Assembly: GCA_013141065.1 (NCBI GenBank)
Contig: JABFRR010000008.1
Span: forward strand, 563,464-627,463
Source of the DNA: Bacteriovoracaceae bacterium
GTDB taxonomy: Bacteria > Bdellovibrionota > Bacteriovoracia > Bacteriovoracales > Bacteriovoracaceae
Direction of reading: 5' to 3'
DNA length: 64,000 bases
The position numbers were made by a program, and so were the translations under genes. The notes under the pieces were generated by a model that saw only the letters and a program-made list of their open reading frames with translations, searched no databases and was not told the DNA's origin. The first letter of the stretch is position 1. Each line of letters starts with the position of its first letter. Positions 10,364 to 19,639 of the stretch are shown here, in pieces.

Positions 10364-11134
10364 TTGGAAAATATTGTGATATTATTTTTTACAATTTTTG
10401 GGCTTCTTGTTGGAAGTTTTTTAAATGCACTAATTTATCGATTACCACGAGACATTAATATTGCCTTACCACGATCAAGTTGTACCCAGTGCAAAAAGCT
10501 TATTTACTGGTATGAAAATATTCCAATATTGAGTTATATTTTTTTAAAAGGAAAATGTTCAGGCTGCCAATCTAAGATTTCTCTCCTTTATCCATTTGTA
10601 GAATTCATTGTCGCTTGCTTTGCTTTTAGTATTGCTCCAAAAAACCTTGAACCAGATTCTTTGCTAAATTTTTTCTTTTATTTTAGTATCTTTTGCGCTT
10701 TTTTAGTCCATTTTATAATTGATCTAAAACATCAGATATTACCAGACTCAATTACAATCTATATGGCCTGCGTATTTTTATTACTATCAATATTCAATAA
10801 GCCATTAACTTTTTGGTTAGTTGGAGGCTTGATTGGTTTGGGTTTTCCCCTCATGGTTACTTGGATTTTTTACAAAATCAAAGGTCAAGTCGGCTTAGGA
10901 GGTGGAGATATTAAACTCTATGGTGCCTTAGGGCTCTATTTAGGGCCCGTCGGAATTATGCAAAATATATTTTTGAGTTGTTTTTTGGGTGCAATTGTAG
11001 GTATTTTCATGATTGCTTTTAAGGTCATGAAAAAAGAAAATCCAATTCCTTTTGGTCCTTTTATAATTGTCGTAGGGGCATTTCAAATTTTTTCACCAGA
11101 GCTCTTTGCTTACCTAATCTCATATATTCCTTGA
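10364..11134 (+). CDS. pilD: Prepilin peptidase/N-methyltransferase
   Basis: GSFLNALIYRLPR, CxxC pairs, GLGGGDIKLYGALG motif. Confidence 0.95.
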   Translation: MENIVILFFTIFGLLVGSFLNALIYRLPRDINIALPRSSCTQCKKLIYWYENIPILSYIFLKGKCSGCQSKISLLYPFVEFIVACFAFSIAPKNLEPDSLLNFFFYFSIFCAFLVHFIIDLKHQILPDSITIYMACVFLLLSIFNKPLTFWLVGGLIGLGFPLMVTWIFYKIKGQVGLGGGDIKLYGALGLYLGPVGIMQNIFLSCFLGAIVGIFMIAFKVMKKENPIPFGPFIIVVGAFQIFSPELFAYLISYIP

Positions 11135-11193
11135 TCAGACTTATTTAATAACTGTATAATTTAAAAACTATAATCAATAATCTGGATAGAAGT

Positions 11194-12309
11194 TTGAATC
11201 TAAAAAGTGTTTCGGAATATATTCAAGAAAAAATTGGTGATATCTTATCGCCCAATACAGCTAGTGTCATAGGAATTGATATAGGAATGAGTGCAATTAA
11301 ATTTGCAGATATTTCAAAGCTTTCAGACGGCAATTACAAAATTAATAGATTTGTTGTTAAAGACCTACCTGATGGCACAGTGATTGAAGATGAAATTCAA
11401 AAAGAAGATGAATTACTTCAGGCTCTTCAGCAAGGCTTAAGAGAACTGAATTCAAGTTCAAAATTTGTATGTCTGGGACTTTCTGGCCCCAATACTTTAA
11501 TAAAAAGACTGCAACTAGCTGGCGGTATGGCAGATGAAGTGGAAGATCAAGTCATTTGGGAGACAGAGCAATACCTACCGTTTCCAGTCGATGAAGGAAA
11601 TATTTCCTTTAGTATTATTGGTGAAAATCCCGGCGGTGGTTTAGATGTTATTGTCGGTGCAGTTCGTAAAAATGTCTTAAAAACTTTTAAAGAATTAGTT
11701 GAAAGAGCAAACGTAAGAGTCAAAATTGTTGATTTGAATGCAGCAGCAGTTTTTAACATGTTCGAATATCTTCTAGGTGAAGGTGCCATGGTAAAAGGTA
11801 AATCCTGGATCATGATGGATTTAGGTGCACAAAAAACTCACTTCATGATTTGTAAAAATGGAATTTTAGTCTTTTTTAAAGAAATTAATATTGGTGGACT
11901 GACCATTACAGAAGAAATCCAAAGACAAATGGGTGTGAGTTACCTTGAAGCGGAAAGTCTAAAAATTCACGGAGATGGTAAAGGTAACATACCAGAAGAA
12001 ATTGTAAACCTAATCAATCAGGTATTGGATACGTTTTTTGCTGAATTAAAAAAGACAGTAGATTTTTGGACAAGTTCTACTTCCGAAGAAGAGTTCGATG
12101 GATGTGTAATCACTGGTGGGTGTTCTCAAATTAATGGCCTTGCTGAAGCCTTGCAAGAACTTTTTGAAACCGAAGTGCAAGTTATCAATCCAATGGATAA
12201 AATGACTTATAATCAAAATAATATTGATGAAGAGACCTTAAGTGATTTATCAAGCCGAGGACTATGTGCCCTTGGTTTAGCTATGCGGGTTTATCAAAAA
12301 AATGATTAA
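11194..12309 (+). CDS. pilM: Type IV pilus assembly protein PilM
   Basis: Actin-like fold: IGIDIGMSAIKFADI, MMDLGAQKTHFMI. Confidence 0.92.
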   Translation: MNLKSVSEYIQEKIGDILSPNTASVIGIDIGMSAIKFADISKLSDGNYKINRFVVKDLPDGTVIEDEIQKEDELLQALQQGLRELNSSSKFVCLGLSGPNTLIKRLQLAGGMADEVEDQVIWETEQYLPFPVDEGNISFSIIGENPGGGLDVIVGAVRKNVLKTFKELVERANVRVKIVDLNAAAVFNMFEYLLGEGAMVKGKSWIMMDLGAQKTHFMICKNGILVFFKEINIGGLTITEEIQRQMGVSYLEAESLKIHGDGKGNIPEEIVNLINQVLDTFFAELKKTVDFWTSSTSEEEFDGCVITGGCSQINGLAEALQELFETEVQVINPMDKMTYNQNNIDEETLSDLSSRGLCALGLAMRVYQKND

Positions 12310-12916
12310 ACTTAACTTACTCGAAAAAAAGAAGCCCTTTCTCCTTCCCAGTGTTTTGGGAATGGATCTTAATGCTGTAAATTTAAAGATGCTAGGAGTT
12401 ACCTTAGTTTTATATTATATGCCTGGATTTACGACTTCTTTGATTTTTGAACAAAGAACATTAGATAAACAAACAGAACTTCAAGCTTTAAACATTGAAA
12501 ATGAAGGCTTAAAGGCAAAAATAGAGAAAGATGCAAATATCAAGGTTCAGGTAGATGCATTTAAAGATCAGGTTTCAAAATTAGAATTAAGATCTAAGCA
12601 AGTCGATGAGATTTTAAAAAATCGCACTAATCCTAAAAAAGTTTTGGAAAAAATTGCTCGTAGTATTCCAGAAGATGTTTGGTTTGATTCAATGGAAATC
12701 AATGACAAGAACGAAATAATAATTACTGGTGGAGCCAATACATCTAGATCTATTGGTGAATTTATCACCAATATTAATGATTCACCTTATTTCGGTGGAA
12801 CCATTGTACCGAGATTGCAGGATAATCGAAAATCATCACCAGATGACATTCATTCGAGTTTTGAGTATTTTGAATTATCTGGAAAAATTGTTAATTATGA
12901 CATGAGGTCTAAGTAA
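12302..12916 (+). CDS. pilN: Type IV pilus assembly protein PilN
   Basis: MIKLNLLE start, one TM, position after pilM. Confidence 0.85.
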   Translation: MIKLNLLEKKKPFLLPSVLGMDLNAVNLKMLGVTLVLYYMPGFTTSLIFEQRTLDKQTELQALNIENEGLKAKIEKDANIKVQVDAFKDQVSKLELRSKQVDEILKNRTNPKKVLEKIARSIPEDVWFDSMEINDKNEIIITGGANTSRSIGEFITNINDSPYFGGTIVPRLQDNRKSSPDDIHSSFEYFELSGKIVNYDMRSK

Positions 12917-12919
12917 ATT

Positions 12920-13570
12920 ATGGATAAATTTTTAAAAAATTTACACTGGTTTATAATTGCTTATGCCGCATACGACTTTTATCGCCTTTACGAAGGAGCT
13001 GGAGTTACGTTAACTGGGATCGAAAGCCAAATTGAATCGCAAAGAATTGAATTAACAAAAAATAAAAAGTCAGAGCAAGACATTAAAAACTACTATTCAA
13101 ATATTGAAACTGAAAAAGCACGTATTGAGACTGTGGCAAAAGAAATTGAAAAAATGCAACAACTCCTTCCAAGTGATATTTCCGATTTGGAAAACATTGC
13201 ACTTTTAAAAAGCTTGGCAGAAGATGCAAATATTAAAGAAGTAAGTATTGTACCAGACATAGATGTTATTAGAGAATTTGTCATTGCTAGGAAGTATAGA
13301 GTAAAGCTAAAAGCTACACATCTTCAAATTCTTATCATGTTTGAGAAAATTGGAGAGAGTTCAAGAATTTTAAACGTTGGTGAAGCCAAATTTGGCAAAA
13401 CTCCCGAGCTCCAACGTGGAAAATTCCAAGTCATTCAAGGCGAGTTCGTTTTAGAAGCCTATAGATACAATCCGGGATTTAAAGAAGATAGAGGAATTGA
13501 AAGTATTGAAAAGAAATTCTCAGAGCCCGAAGGAAGCACTCCTCCGGCTGAAGAGCAGGCAGGTACCTAA
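12920..13570 (+). CDS. pilO: Type IV pilus assembly protein PilO
   Basis: Short N-terminal TM, coiled coil, position between pilN and pilP. Confidence 0.8.
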   Translation: MDKFLKNLHWFIIAYAAYDFYRLYEGAGVTLTGIESQIESQRIELTKNKKSEQDIKNYYSNIETEKARIETVAKEIEKMQQLLPSDISDLENIALLKSLAEDANIKEVSIVPDIDVIREFVIARKYRVKLKATHLQILIMFEKIGESSRILNVGEAKFGKTPELQRGKFQVIQGEFVLEAYRYNPGFKEDRGIESIEKKFSEPEGSTPPAEEQAGT

Positions 13571-14046
13571 TGCGAAAAATTGTAATGCTCTTAATATTTG
13601 CTTGTTATTCTAATCTTTCAAATGCCCAAGAGGGAGAATCTGGTCAATATCAACTTTTTAAAAGTAAGACTTTCGTTAAAAATCCACTTGATTTAAGAGA
13701 TCCGTTTAAAAGAAAAATTACGAAGAAAAAATCAACTCAGGAAAAAAACCAAGCCAGCATGTCGGGAAATTATTCAAATTTCAACCAAAACTTGGATGGA
13801 TTGCCAATTGAGAATCTAATGGTAACAGGAGTCATTATTGGAGACGAGAGAAGAGCAATTGTAAAATTACCTAACGAGAAAGGTGAGTTCACTTCTTATT
13901 ACATTAAAGAAGGCATGCGAATTGGTATGAATAATGCTGAAGTGAAAGCGATTCTACCTGGTGGAATAGTCCTTGTTGAAAAGATTAGAAATGTTTACGA
14001 CTTAGATGAATATCTAGAAACCGTTATTCCGGTATCAAATAAATAA
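13570..14046 (+). CDS. pilP: Type IV pilus assembly lipoprotein-like PilP
   Basis: DLRDPFKR and GVIIGDERRAIVKLP...YYIKEGMRIG pattern. Confidence 0.85.
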   Translation: MRKIVMLLIFACYSNLSNAQEGESGQYQLFKSKTFVKNPLDLRDPFKRKITKKKSTQEKNQASMSGNYSNFNQNLDGLPIENLMVTGVIIGDERRAIVKLPNEKGEFTSYYIKEGMRIGMNNAEVKAILPGGIVLVEKIRNVYDLDEYLETVIPVSNK

Positions 14047-14147
14047 ACTCAACTATTATAAAAGTTATTATTTGCATTAATTTTTCAAAATAATGTTACA
14101 ATCAAAGTAAGTCTTCAAAATAGAAGATATAACATGATAACTTAGGG

Positions 14148-15938
14148 ATGAGTTGCATGAAAAAAGGATTTTTTCTTAGTGTTGTATTTACCTTAATTAG
14201 TTCAAAAGTTTTAGCAGCAGAAATGAAGGCTATTAATTTTGTGCAAAAGGGTGAAATAAGTGAATTAGAGTTTATTTTTGATTCGAATAATGCTCAAGCA
14301 AGTAAGTTTCAAGTTAAAGAAGATAAACAAATCATTATCGACTTTAGTGATGTTGCGACTACTGAAAGAGTAATGCGCGCCTTTGACACCTCAGAGTTTT
14401 CAGGGGGAGTTGTTTTTGTTAAAGCTTATAAAAAACCAAAAACTGAAAAAGATATTAGAGTTGCTGTTCAGTTAAGAGACAACGTACGCTCCGTGCTGGT
14501 TAGAAAACCTAACCGAGTCATACTGCAGATCGAAAATCGTTTTGGAGTATTTTCACAGTCAAAGGTTGAAGATGGCCAAAGTTACAGGGAGAAAGTCTCT
14601 GATGTCACTTCTGCAGAAATGGGCAAACTAAATATTCCTAGATCGGATTCAGTAGAAGACATTCTAGATAATCTAGTAATGTCTGGAAAAAAGAAATATA
14701 TCGGTAAAAAAATAACGATGAATCTCAAAGACGTGACCCCAGAAGAGATTATTAAAATTCTTGCAGAAACTTCAGGATTTAATATTATTCTCACCGAAGA
14801 CGCCAAAAAAGCCCCTCCTATTTCACTTAGCCTTGTTGATATACCTTGGGATCAAGCTCTTGATACAGTTCTAGAAATGAATAAACTTGCAGCAAAAAAA
14901 AATGGAATGATTCTTATTGTTAATACGGCAGCGAAATACTTTCAAGAACAAGAAGAAATTAGAAAAGCGAAAATAGCTTCTTTAGAACAAGAACCTTTAT
15001 TAACAAAAATTTTCCCCATTAGTTTTGCCAACATCACTGAGTTGCAAGGAATTATCGCGGAATACTCTACCAAAGACCGTGGAAAAATCTCTAAGGATTC
15101 ACGCACGAATTCTTTGATTGTCAAAGATACGGGTGAAGTACTTGAGAAAATTAAAAAAATCGTAGAGCTTTTGGATACTCAAACACCACAAGTTTTAATT
15201 GAATCAAAGATTGTAGAAGTTGCAGAAAGATATTCAAAAGAAATTGGCCTGGAAAATGGTCTCAGTTTTGGATATGATCCCTTTGGAGTAGCGGGTGCAA
15301 ATAATTCAGGTTCTTTTTCCTTTAGTACTGCGCCGAGCCCCGGTACCGCTGGGATTTTTGGGTTATCACTAATTAAGTTCAACAGACTAACAAATTTAAA
15401 TTTCCAGCTTAATTTGATGGAAAATGAAGCAAAAGCTAAGATTATATCAAGCCCAAAGATTATTACGAAAAACAATGTAAAGGCAGAAATCACTCAAGAC
15501 GAAGTCGTCTTTTATGACAAAACCACTCAAGGTACTGACAATGGCGCAACAACGAACGAACCAGTGCCACAAAGTGCCAAGTTAAAGCTTTCAGTCACCC
15601 CGCAAATTACCAACGAAGGAGCAATCTCCTTATCAGTAGAATTACAAAAAGATTCATTAGAAGCACAGCTTGGAATTGGTAAGCCTCGACCTGAAACAAA
15701 AAGAAATGTAAAAACAGAAGTACTGGTAGATAACGGTGCAACCGTTGTCGTTGGTGGAATTTACACTTTTACGACGAATGAAAATCATTCGGGAATTCCC
15801 TTTTTGAAAGATATCCCACTTATTGGTTGGCTTTTCCGTACAAAATATAATCCTTCAAATGAAAAAAGAGAGTTAATAATTTTCTTAACTCCAAGAATTA
15901 TTAATCAAGAAGAAGCTGGATTAGTTGATAGAGGATAA
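14148..15938 (+). CDS. pilQ: Type IV pilus secretin PilQ
   Basis: AMIN domain, STN/NO domains, secretin C-terminus VPFLKDIPLIGWLFR-like (SGIPFLKDIPLIGWLFRTK). Confidence 0.95.
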   Translation: MSCMKKGFFLSVVFTLISSKVLAAEMKAINFVQKGEISELEFIFDSNNAQASKFQVKEDKQIIIDFSDVATTERVMRAFDTSEFSGGVVFVKAYKKPKTEKDIRVAVQLRDNVRSVLVRKPNRVILQIENRFGVFSQSKVEDGQSYREKVSDVTSAEMGKLNIPRSDSVEDILDNLVMSGKKKYIGKKITMNLKDVTPEEIIKILAETSGFNIILTEDAKKAPPISLSLVDIPWDQALDTVLEMNKLAAKKNGMILIVNTAAKYFQEQEEIRKAKIASLEQEPLLTKIFPISFANITELQGIIAEYSTKDRGKISKDSRTNSLIVKDTGEVLEKIKKIVELLDTQTPQVLIESKIVEVAERYSKEIGLENGLSFGYDPFGVAGANNSGSFSFSTAPSPGTAGIFGLSLIKFNRLTNLNFQLNLMENEAKAKIISSPKIITKNNVKAEITQDEVVFYDKTTQGTDNGATTNEPVPQSAKLKLSVTPQITNEGAISLSVELQKDSLEAQLGIGKPRPETKRNVKTEVLVDNGATVVVGGIYTFTTNENHSGIPFLKDIPLIGWLFRTKYNPSNEKRELIIFLTPRIINQEEAGLVDRG

Positions 15939-15948
15939 AAAAAGTCGA

Positions 15949-17313
15949 ATGAGTAAAGAAAAACATCAACTTCTTTCACCACTCTTTTTAAAGTACCAAG
16001 CTGATTATGAAAAAAATCCGCGTTCAAGGGTATTTGCACCTCTTGCAGAAACTTATAGAAAAATTGGAATGACGGAAAAAGCGATGGAGATTCTTTCACA
16101 AGGAATTCGTTTTCATCCAGCTTACGTGATGGGATACTTGGGGCTAGCTTTTTGCTATTACGATTTGAAACAGTATAACTTAGCCTATTCAACATTAAGG
16201 CCAGTTGCCCAAGGTAATAGAGACAATATTCGTCTTCAGAAATTATTTGGAGATGTTTGTTTGGAATTAGGTTACAAAGAAGAAGCATTAGAAACTTATA
16301 AATATCTTCTTTTTATAAATCCAAGAGATAAAGATATTGCAAATCAGGTCTTGAGATTGGAAAAAACAATTGAAGATCAGTATCGTCCAAAGCATCAACC
16401 TATATTTATTCCTGAATCAGAGCTAGAAACATCGACTAAGGTAGACAAAAGCTCTTTGCTCTTTGATGTTGATAAGCTGGATAATCGCCCTAATTCAACA
16501 GCAGATGATTATGACAATTGGATTTCTCTAGATCTGGGATCAGATCAAAAAGTTATAAAAAATGAAGATGCATATGCAATGTGGAATCTTAAAAAAACAA
16601 ATGAAACTTTTGAGCCACCAATATCCCACATCAAGAGTTCAAGCCTGGAAGAAATAAGTTTAGATAAAACTTCACCAGGATTAGAATTAGTATTTTTTGA
16701 TGAAGAAAATGAAGAAGATGATCAAGAGCGAATTGAAGCAAAAGAAAATACAAATCTTGATCTACTTGACCTAGACGATGAATTAAAAATTGAAAATTTA
16801 GAAAATATCGAATTTAGTATAAGTCCAGATAGAGAAAATAATGGAATTAAAGAAGACTCACAAGCTTCTATTCCTTTGGTTACTCATACACTAGTTGATT
16901 TGTATTGCGGACAGGGGCATATTGAAAAAGCGCTTCAAGTTTTAGAAAAAATTCTCTTGTTAAACCCCAATGATCAGAAAACGATAGCAAAAATTTCCGA
17001 GATACGTGATTTAATGATGCCAACTTTTGGCCAAGACAATCTAGAGGATCTAGATAGTGATCCAGAAGAAGGTTCAAATGAAGACCATGGCGAATTATTC
17101 GAAGAAGTTTCAGAAGAAGATGGCCGAAAAAACTTAATGGATATCTTTGATCAACAAATGGGTACAATAAGTCTTCCAGAAATCGTCAACGTAAGTCAAA
17201 AATCAAGTAATAAGTCCAACGCGGCGGATAAGGCTAGGCTTCTGGAAGAGAAACTGAGTTTATTTCTAAGGAAAATTCAAAAAAGAGCACTGGATTATCA
17301 AGAGCGTCTTTGA
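15949..17313 (+). CDS. TPR-repeat protein
   Basis: TPR repeats; ATG at 15949 is favoured over the 15925 start in the ORF track, which overlaps pilQ. Confidence 0.65.
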   Translation: MSKEKHQLLSPLFLKYQADYEKNPRSRVFAPLAETYRKIGMTEKAMEILSQGIRFHPAYVMGYLGLAFCYYDLKQYNLAYSTLRPVAQGNRDNIRLQKLFGDVCLELGYKEEALETYKYLLFINPRDKDIANQVLRLEKTIEDQYRPKHQPIFIPESELETSTKVDKSSLLFDVDKLDNRPNSTADDYDNWISLDLGSDQKVIKNEDAYAMWNLKKTNETFEPPISHIKSSSLEEISLDKTSPGLELVFFDEENEEDDQERIEAKENTNLDLLDLDDELKIENLENIEFSISPDRENNGIKEDSQASIPLVTHTLVDLYCGQGHIEKALQVLEKILLLNPNDQKTIAKISEIRDLMMPTFGQDNLEDLDSDPEEGSNEDHGELFEEVSEEDGRKNLMDIFDQQMGTISLPEIVNVSQKSSNKSNAADKARLLEEKLSLFLRKIQKRALDYQERL

Positions 17314-17325
17314 TAGGTTTGCCAG

Positions 17326-17760
17326 ATGAATTCTAATAAATTTCTCATCATCAATGGGCCTAACCTTAATATGCTCGGCACTCGCGAACCAGAGACATAT
17401 GGCTCACTCACGCTAGATCAAATTAAAGAATTTACCGAAAAATCACTCATCTCAGATCAAGTAATTCTTGAATGGTACCAATCAAATATTGAAGGTGAGA
17501 TTGTTACAAAAATTCAAGAAGCTTCAAAACATTCATATAAAGCGCTCATCATCAACCCAGGGGCATACTCTCACACGAGTGTAGCGATTTATGACGCTCT
17601 TCAAATGATTAAGTATCCTGTAATTGAAGTTCACCTTTCGAATACTTACCGACGTGAAGAATTCAGACAGGTCAAGTTGACTGCAAAAGCTTCAACAATT
17701 ATAATGGAAGGCTTGGGAAAAATTGCCTATCTTACAGCTGTTAAAACTCAGCTTTTTTAA
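17326..17760 (+). CDS. aroQ: Type II 3-dehydroquinate dehydratase
   Basis: LIINGPNLNMLGTREP, NPGAYSHTSVAI, EVHLSN. Confidence 0.97.
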   Translation: MNSNKFLIINGPNLNMLGTREPETYGSLTLDQIKEFTEKSLISDQVILEWYQSNIEGEIVTKIQEASKHSYKALIINPGAYSHTSVAIYDALQMIKYPVIEVHLSNTYRREEFRQVKLTAKASTIIMEGLGKIAYLTAVKTQLF

Positions 17761-17771
17761 AAGGAATATAT

Positions 17772-18344
17772 ATGTACGATACAACAGATTTAAAAAGAGG
17801 ATTAAAAATCGAAGTTGAGGGAAAACCTTATGTGATCTTGAAATCAGATTTCACAAATCCCGGAAAGGGATCGGCTTTTGTTATTGCAAGAATTAAAAAC
17901 TTGGAAACTGGACAAGTAATCGAGAGAACTTGGAAATCAGGGGTTTCGACAAACGTTACAGCTCCAGATTTAGAAGAAAAAGAAGTTGAATATACTTATT
18001 CAGATTCAGATGGGTTTAATTTTCTTGATCAGTCTAATTTTGAAACCATTCATCTTACAAACGAACAAGTTGGTGATGATAGATATTACTTAATGGAAGG
18101 ATCAAAGTTAGTAGTTCTTTATTACAAGGGCCGTCCAATATCGATTGAACACCCACATTTCATCAATATTAAAGTTGCAGAAACAGATCCTGGACTAAAG
18201 GGTGATACTGCTTCTGGAGCAACAAAAAAAGCTGTAATGGAAACGGGATTACAAGTAAAAGTGCCTCTTTTTATTAAAGAAGGTGAGTTATTAAAAATCG
18301 ACACACGCACAGGTGAATATGTCGAACGAGCTTCTACAAAGTAA
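17772..18344 (+). CDS. efp: Elongation factor P
   Basis: Full-length EF-P with NPGKGSAF loop. Confidence 0.97.
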   Translation: MYDTTDLKRGLKIEVEGKPYVILKSDFTNPGKGSAFVIARIKNLETGQVIERTWKSGVSTNVTAPDLEEKEVEYTYSDSDGFNFLDQSNFETIHLTNEQVGDDRYYLMEGSKLVVLYYKGRPISIEHPHFINIKVAETDPGLKGDTASGATKKAVMETGLQVKVPLFIKEGELLKIDTRTGEYVERASTK

Positions 18345-18372
18345 AACTCTCAAGTAATGACTTTTCTCATTG

Positions 18373-18397
18373 TGAGGGGCATATATTTCGCCCCTCA
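18373..18397 (+). terminator. Hairpin downstream of efp
   Basis: TGAGGGGC-atatatttc-GCCCCTCA; weak T-tract. Confidence 0.45.
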
Positions 18398-18469
18398 TTC
18401 AAATGCCCTTTTCGAGTTAAAATAAAAATAATCTCAAAGACTTAACTAGCTTTTTCAGAGAGGATTTTT

Positions 18470-19639
18470 TTGGAATTCGAGAACCTAAATCGATTTGATG
18501 AAGATAATAAATGGGAATTAATTCTCAAGGGATTAATTCATACGGTAAAGCATAATTCTAATTTTGAGAACGATGAGAAGATATTAAATATTTTCGAAAG
18601 TTTGGATTTGGATTTTAGAGAAAAAAAAGCCATTCAACTTTATGGAGAGTTGTGGAAAGTAGCTTACCGACAAGGGAAAATTCAACTGTCAAAAGAGTAT
18701 GCTAATTTCTTTATCAATTATCTTTTAGAATATAAAAGAATTCCACAATTAGTGTTGTTACAACATGAATTAAAAAAAACTGGATTTAAAAAAAGCTATG
18801 AAAGGGCTTCCAATTTTGAAGAATTGGTTGGAAAAAGAGAACTAAAAGAAAGTACAGCAGAATACTATCCAAATCTACATCCTGAATTATTTAGATATTC
18901 TAAAGAAAAACTAAAAAAGTATTTAACCGAAGTGGAAGAGTGGGACAGTGAAGACTGGAAGCTTTGTTATGAATTTGTCGTTAGATTTTATTTTGATTCT
19001 GACATCTTTTTAAAACTTCACCAGCAAGCTAAAGTTCTTAATAAGAGTCATCATTTCAAGACACTACAGGTTTTATTAAAAGAGAAAAATATTATAATTC
19101 AAAATGATGTTGAAACAAGCAAGAAGAAGCCGAACGATGGTACGGATAATACGATGTTGGATTATGATCAAATGGCATTGGGATTAATCTCAGGTGTTGC
19201 TCGACCAGATGTTTATGAACAAAAACGAATAATAGTTTTTATAAATCAAATGAATGATGAAGAAATTATTAGTCGTGGTAAAGACATGTCAATTGCTTTT
19301 AATTTTTTAGGTATGGACTTGGTTGTCGCACAACTCTGTAGAAGAATAGCACCACTCGTAAGTGATCTAAAAGAACAAATCTCTCTTTATTTTATTCTGG
19401 CAGAGTCATTATTAAACAGTAGAGAGTATTATGAAGTGGTTGAGCTTTGTAATGAATTAATTTCCGGAAAACCTCTCAATAATGACGAATTACTTGCATT
19501 TGAGTACCTATTGGCAGAAAGTTACTTTTTTTTAGGAAAAACTGATAGGGCCAAGGGAATATTTAAAAGATTAATGAAAAAAAATCCAAATTATCGAATG
19601 ATAGCAATGAGGATCAAAGCTCTTGAAAGTTCTAAATAA
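18470..19639 (+). CDS. Hypothetical TPR-like protein
   Basis: Long ORF; helical repeat-like C-terminus; overlaps next gene start. Confidence 0.6.
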   Translation: MEFENLNRFDEDNKWELILKGLIHTVKHNSNFENDEKILNIFESLDLDFREKKAIQLYGELWKVAYRQGKIQLSKEYANFFINYLLEYKRIPQLVLLQHELKKTGFKKSYERASNFEELVGKRELKESTAEYYPNLHPELFRYSKEKLKKYLTEVEEWDSEDWKLCYEFVVRFYFDSDIFLKLHQQAKVLNKSHHFKTLQVLLKEKNIIIQNDVETSKKKPNDGTDNTMLDYDQMALGLISGVARPDVYEQKRIIVFINQMNDEEIISRGKDMSIAFNFLGMDLVVAQLCRRIAPLVSDLKEQISLYFILAESLLNSREYYEVVELCNELISGKPLNNDELLAFEYLLAESYFFLGKTDRAKGIFKRLMKKNPNYRMIAMRIKALESSK

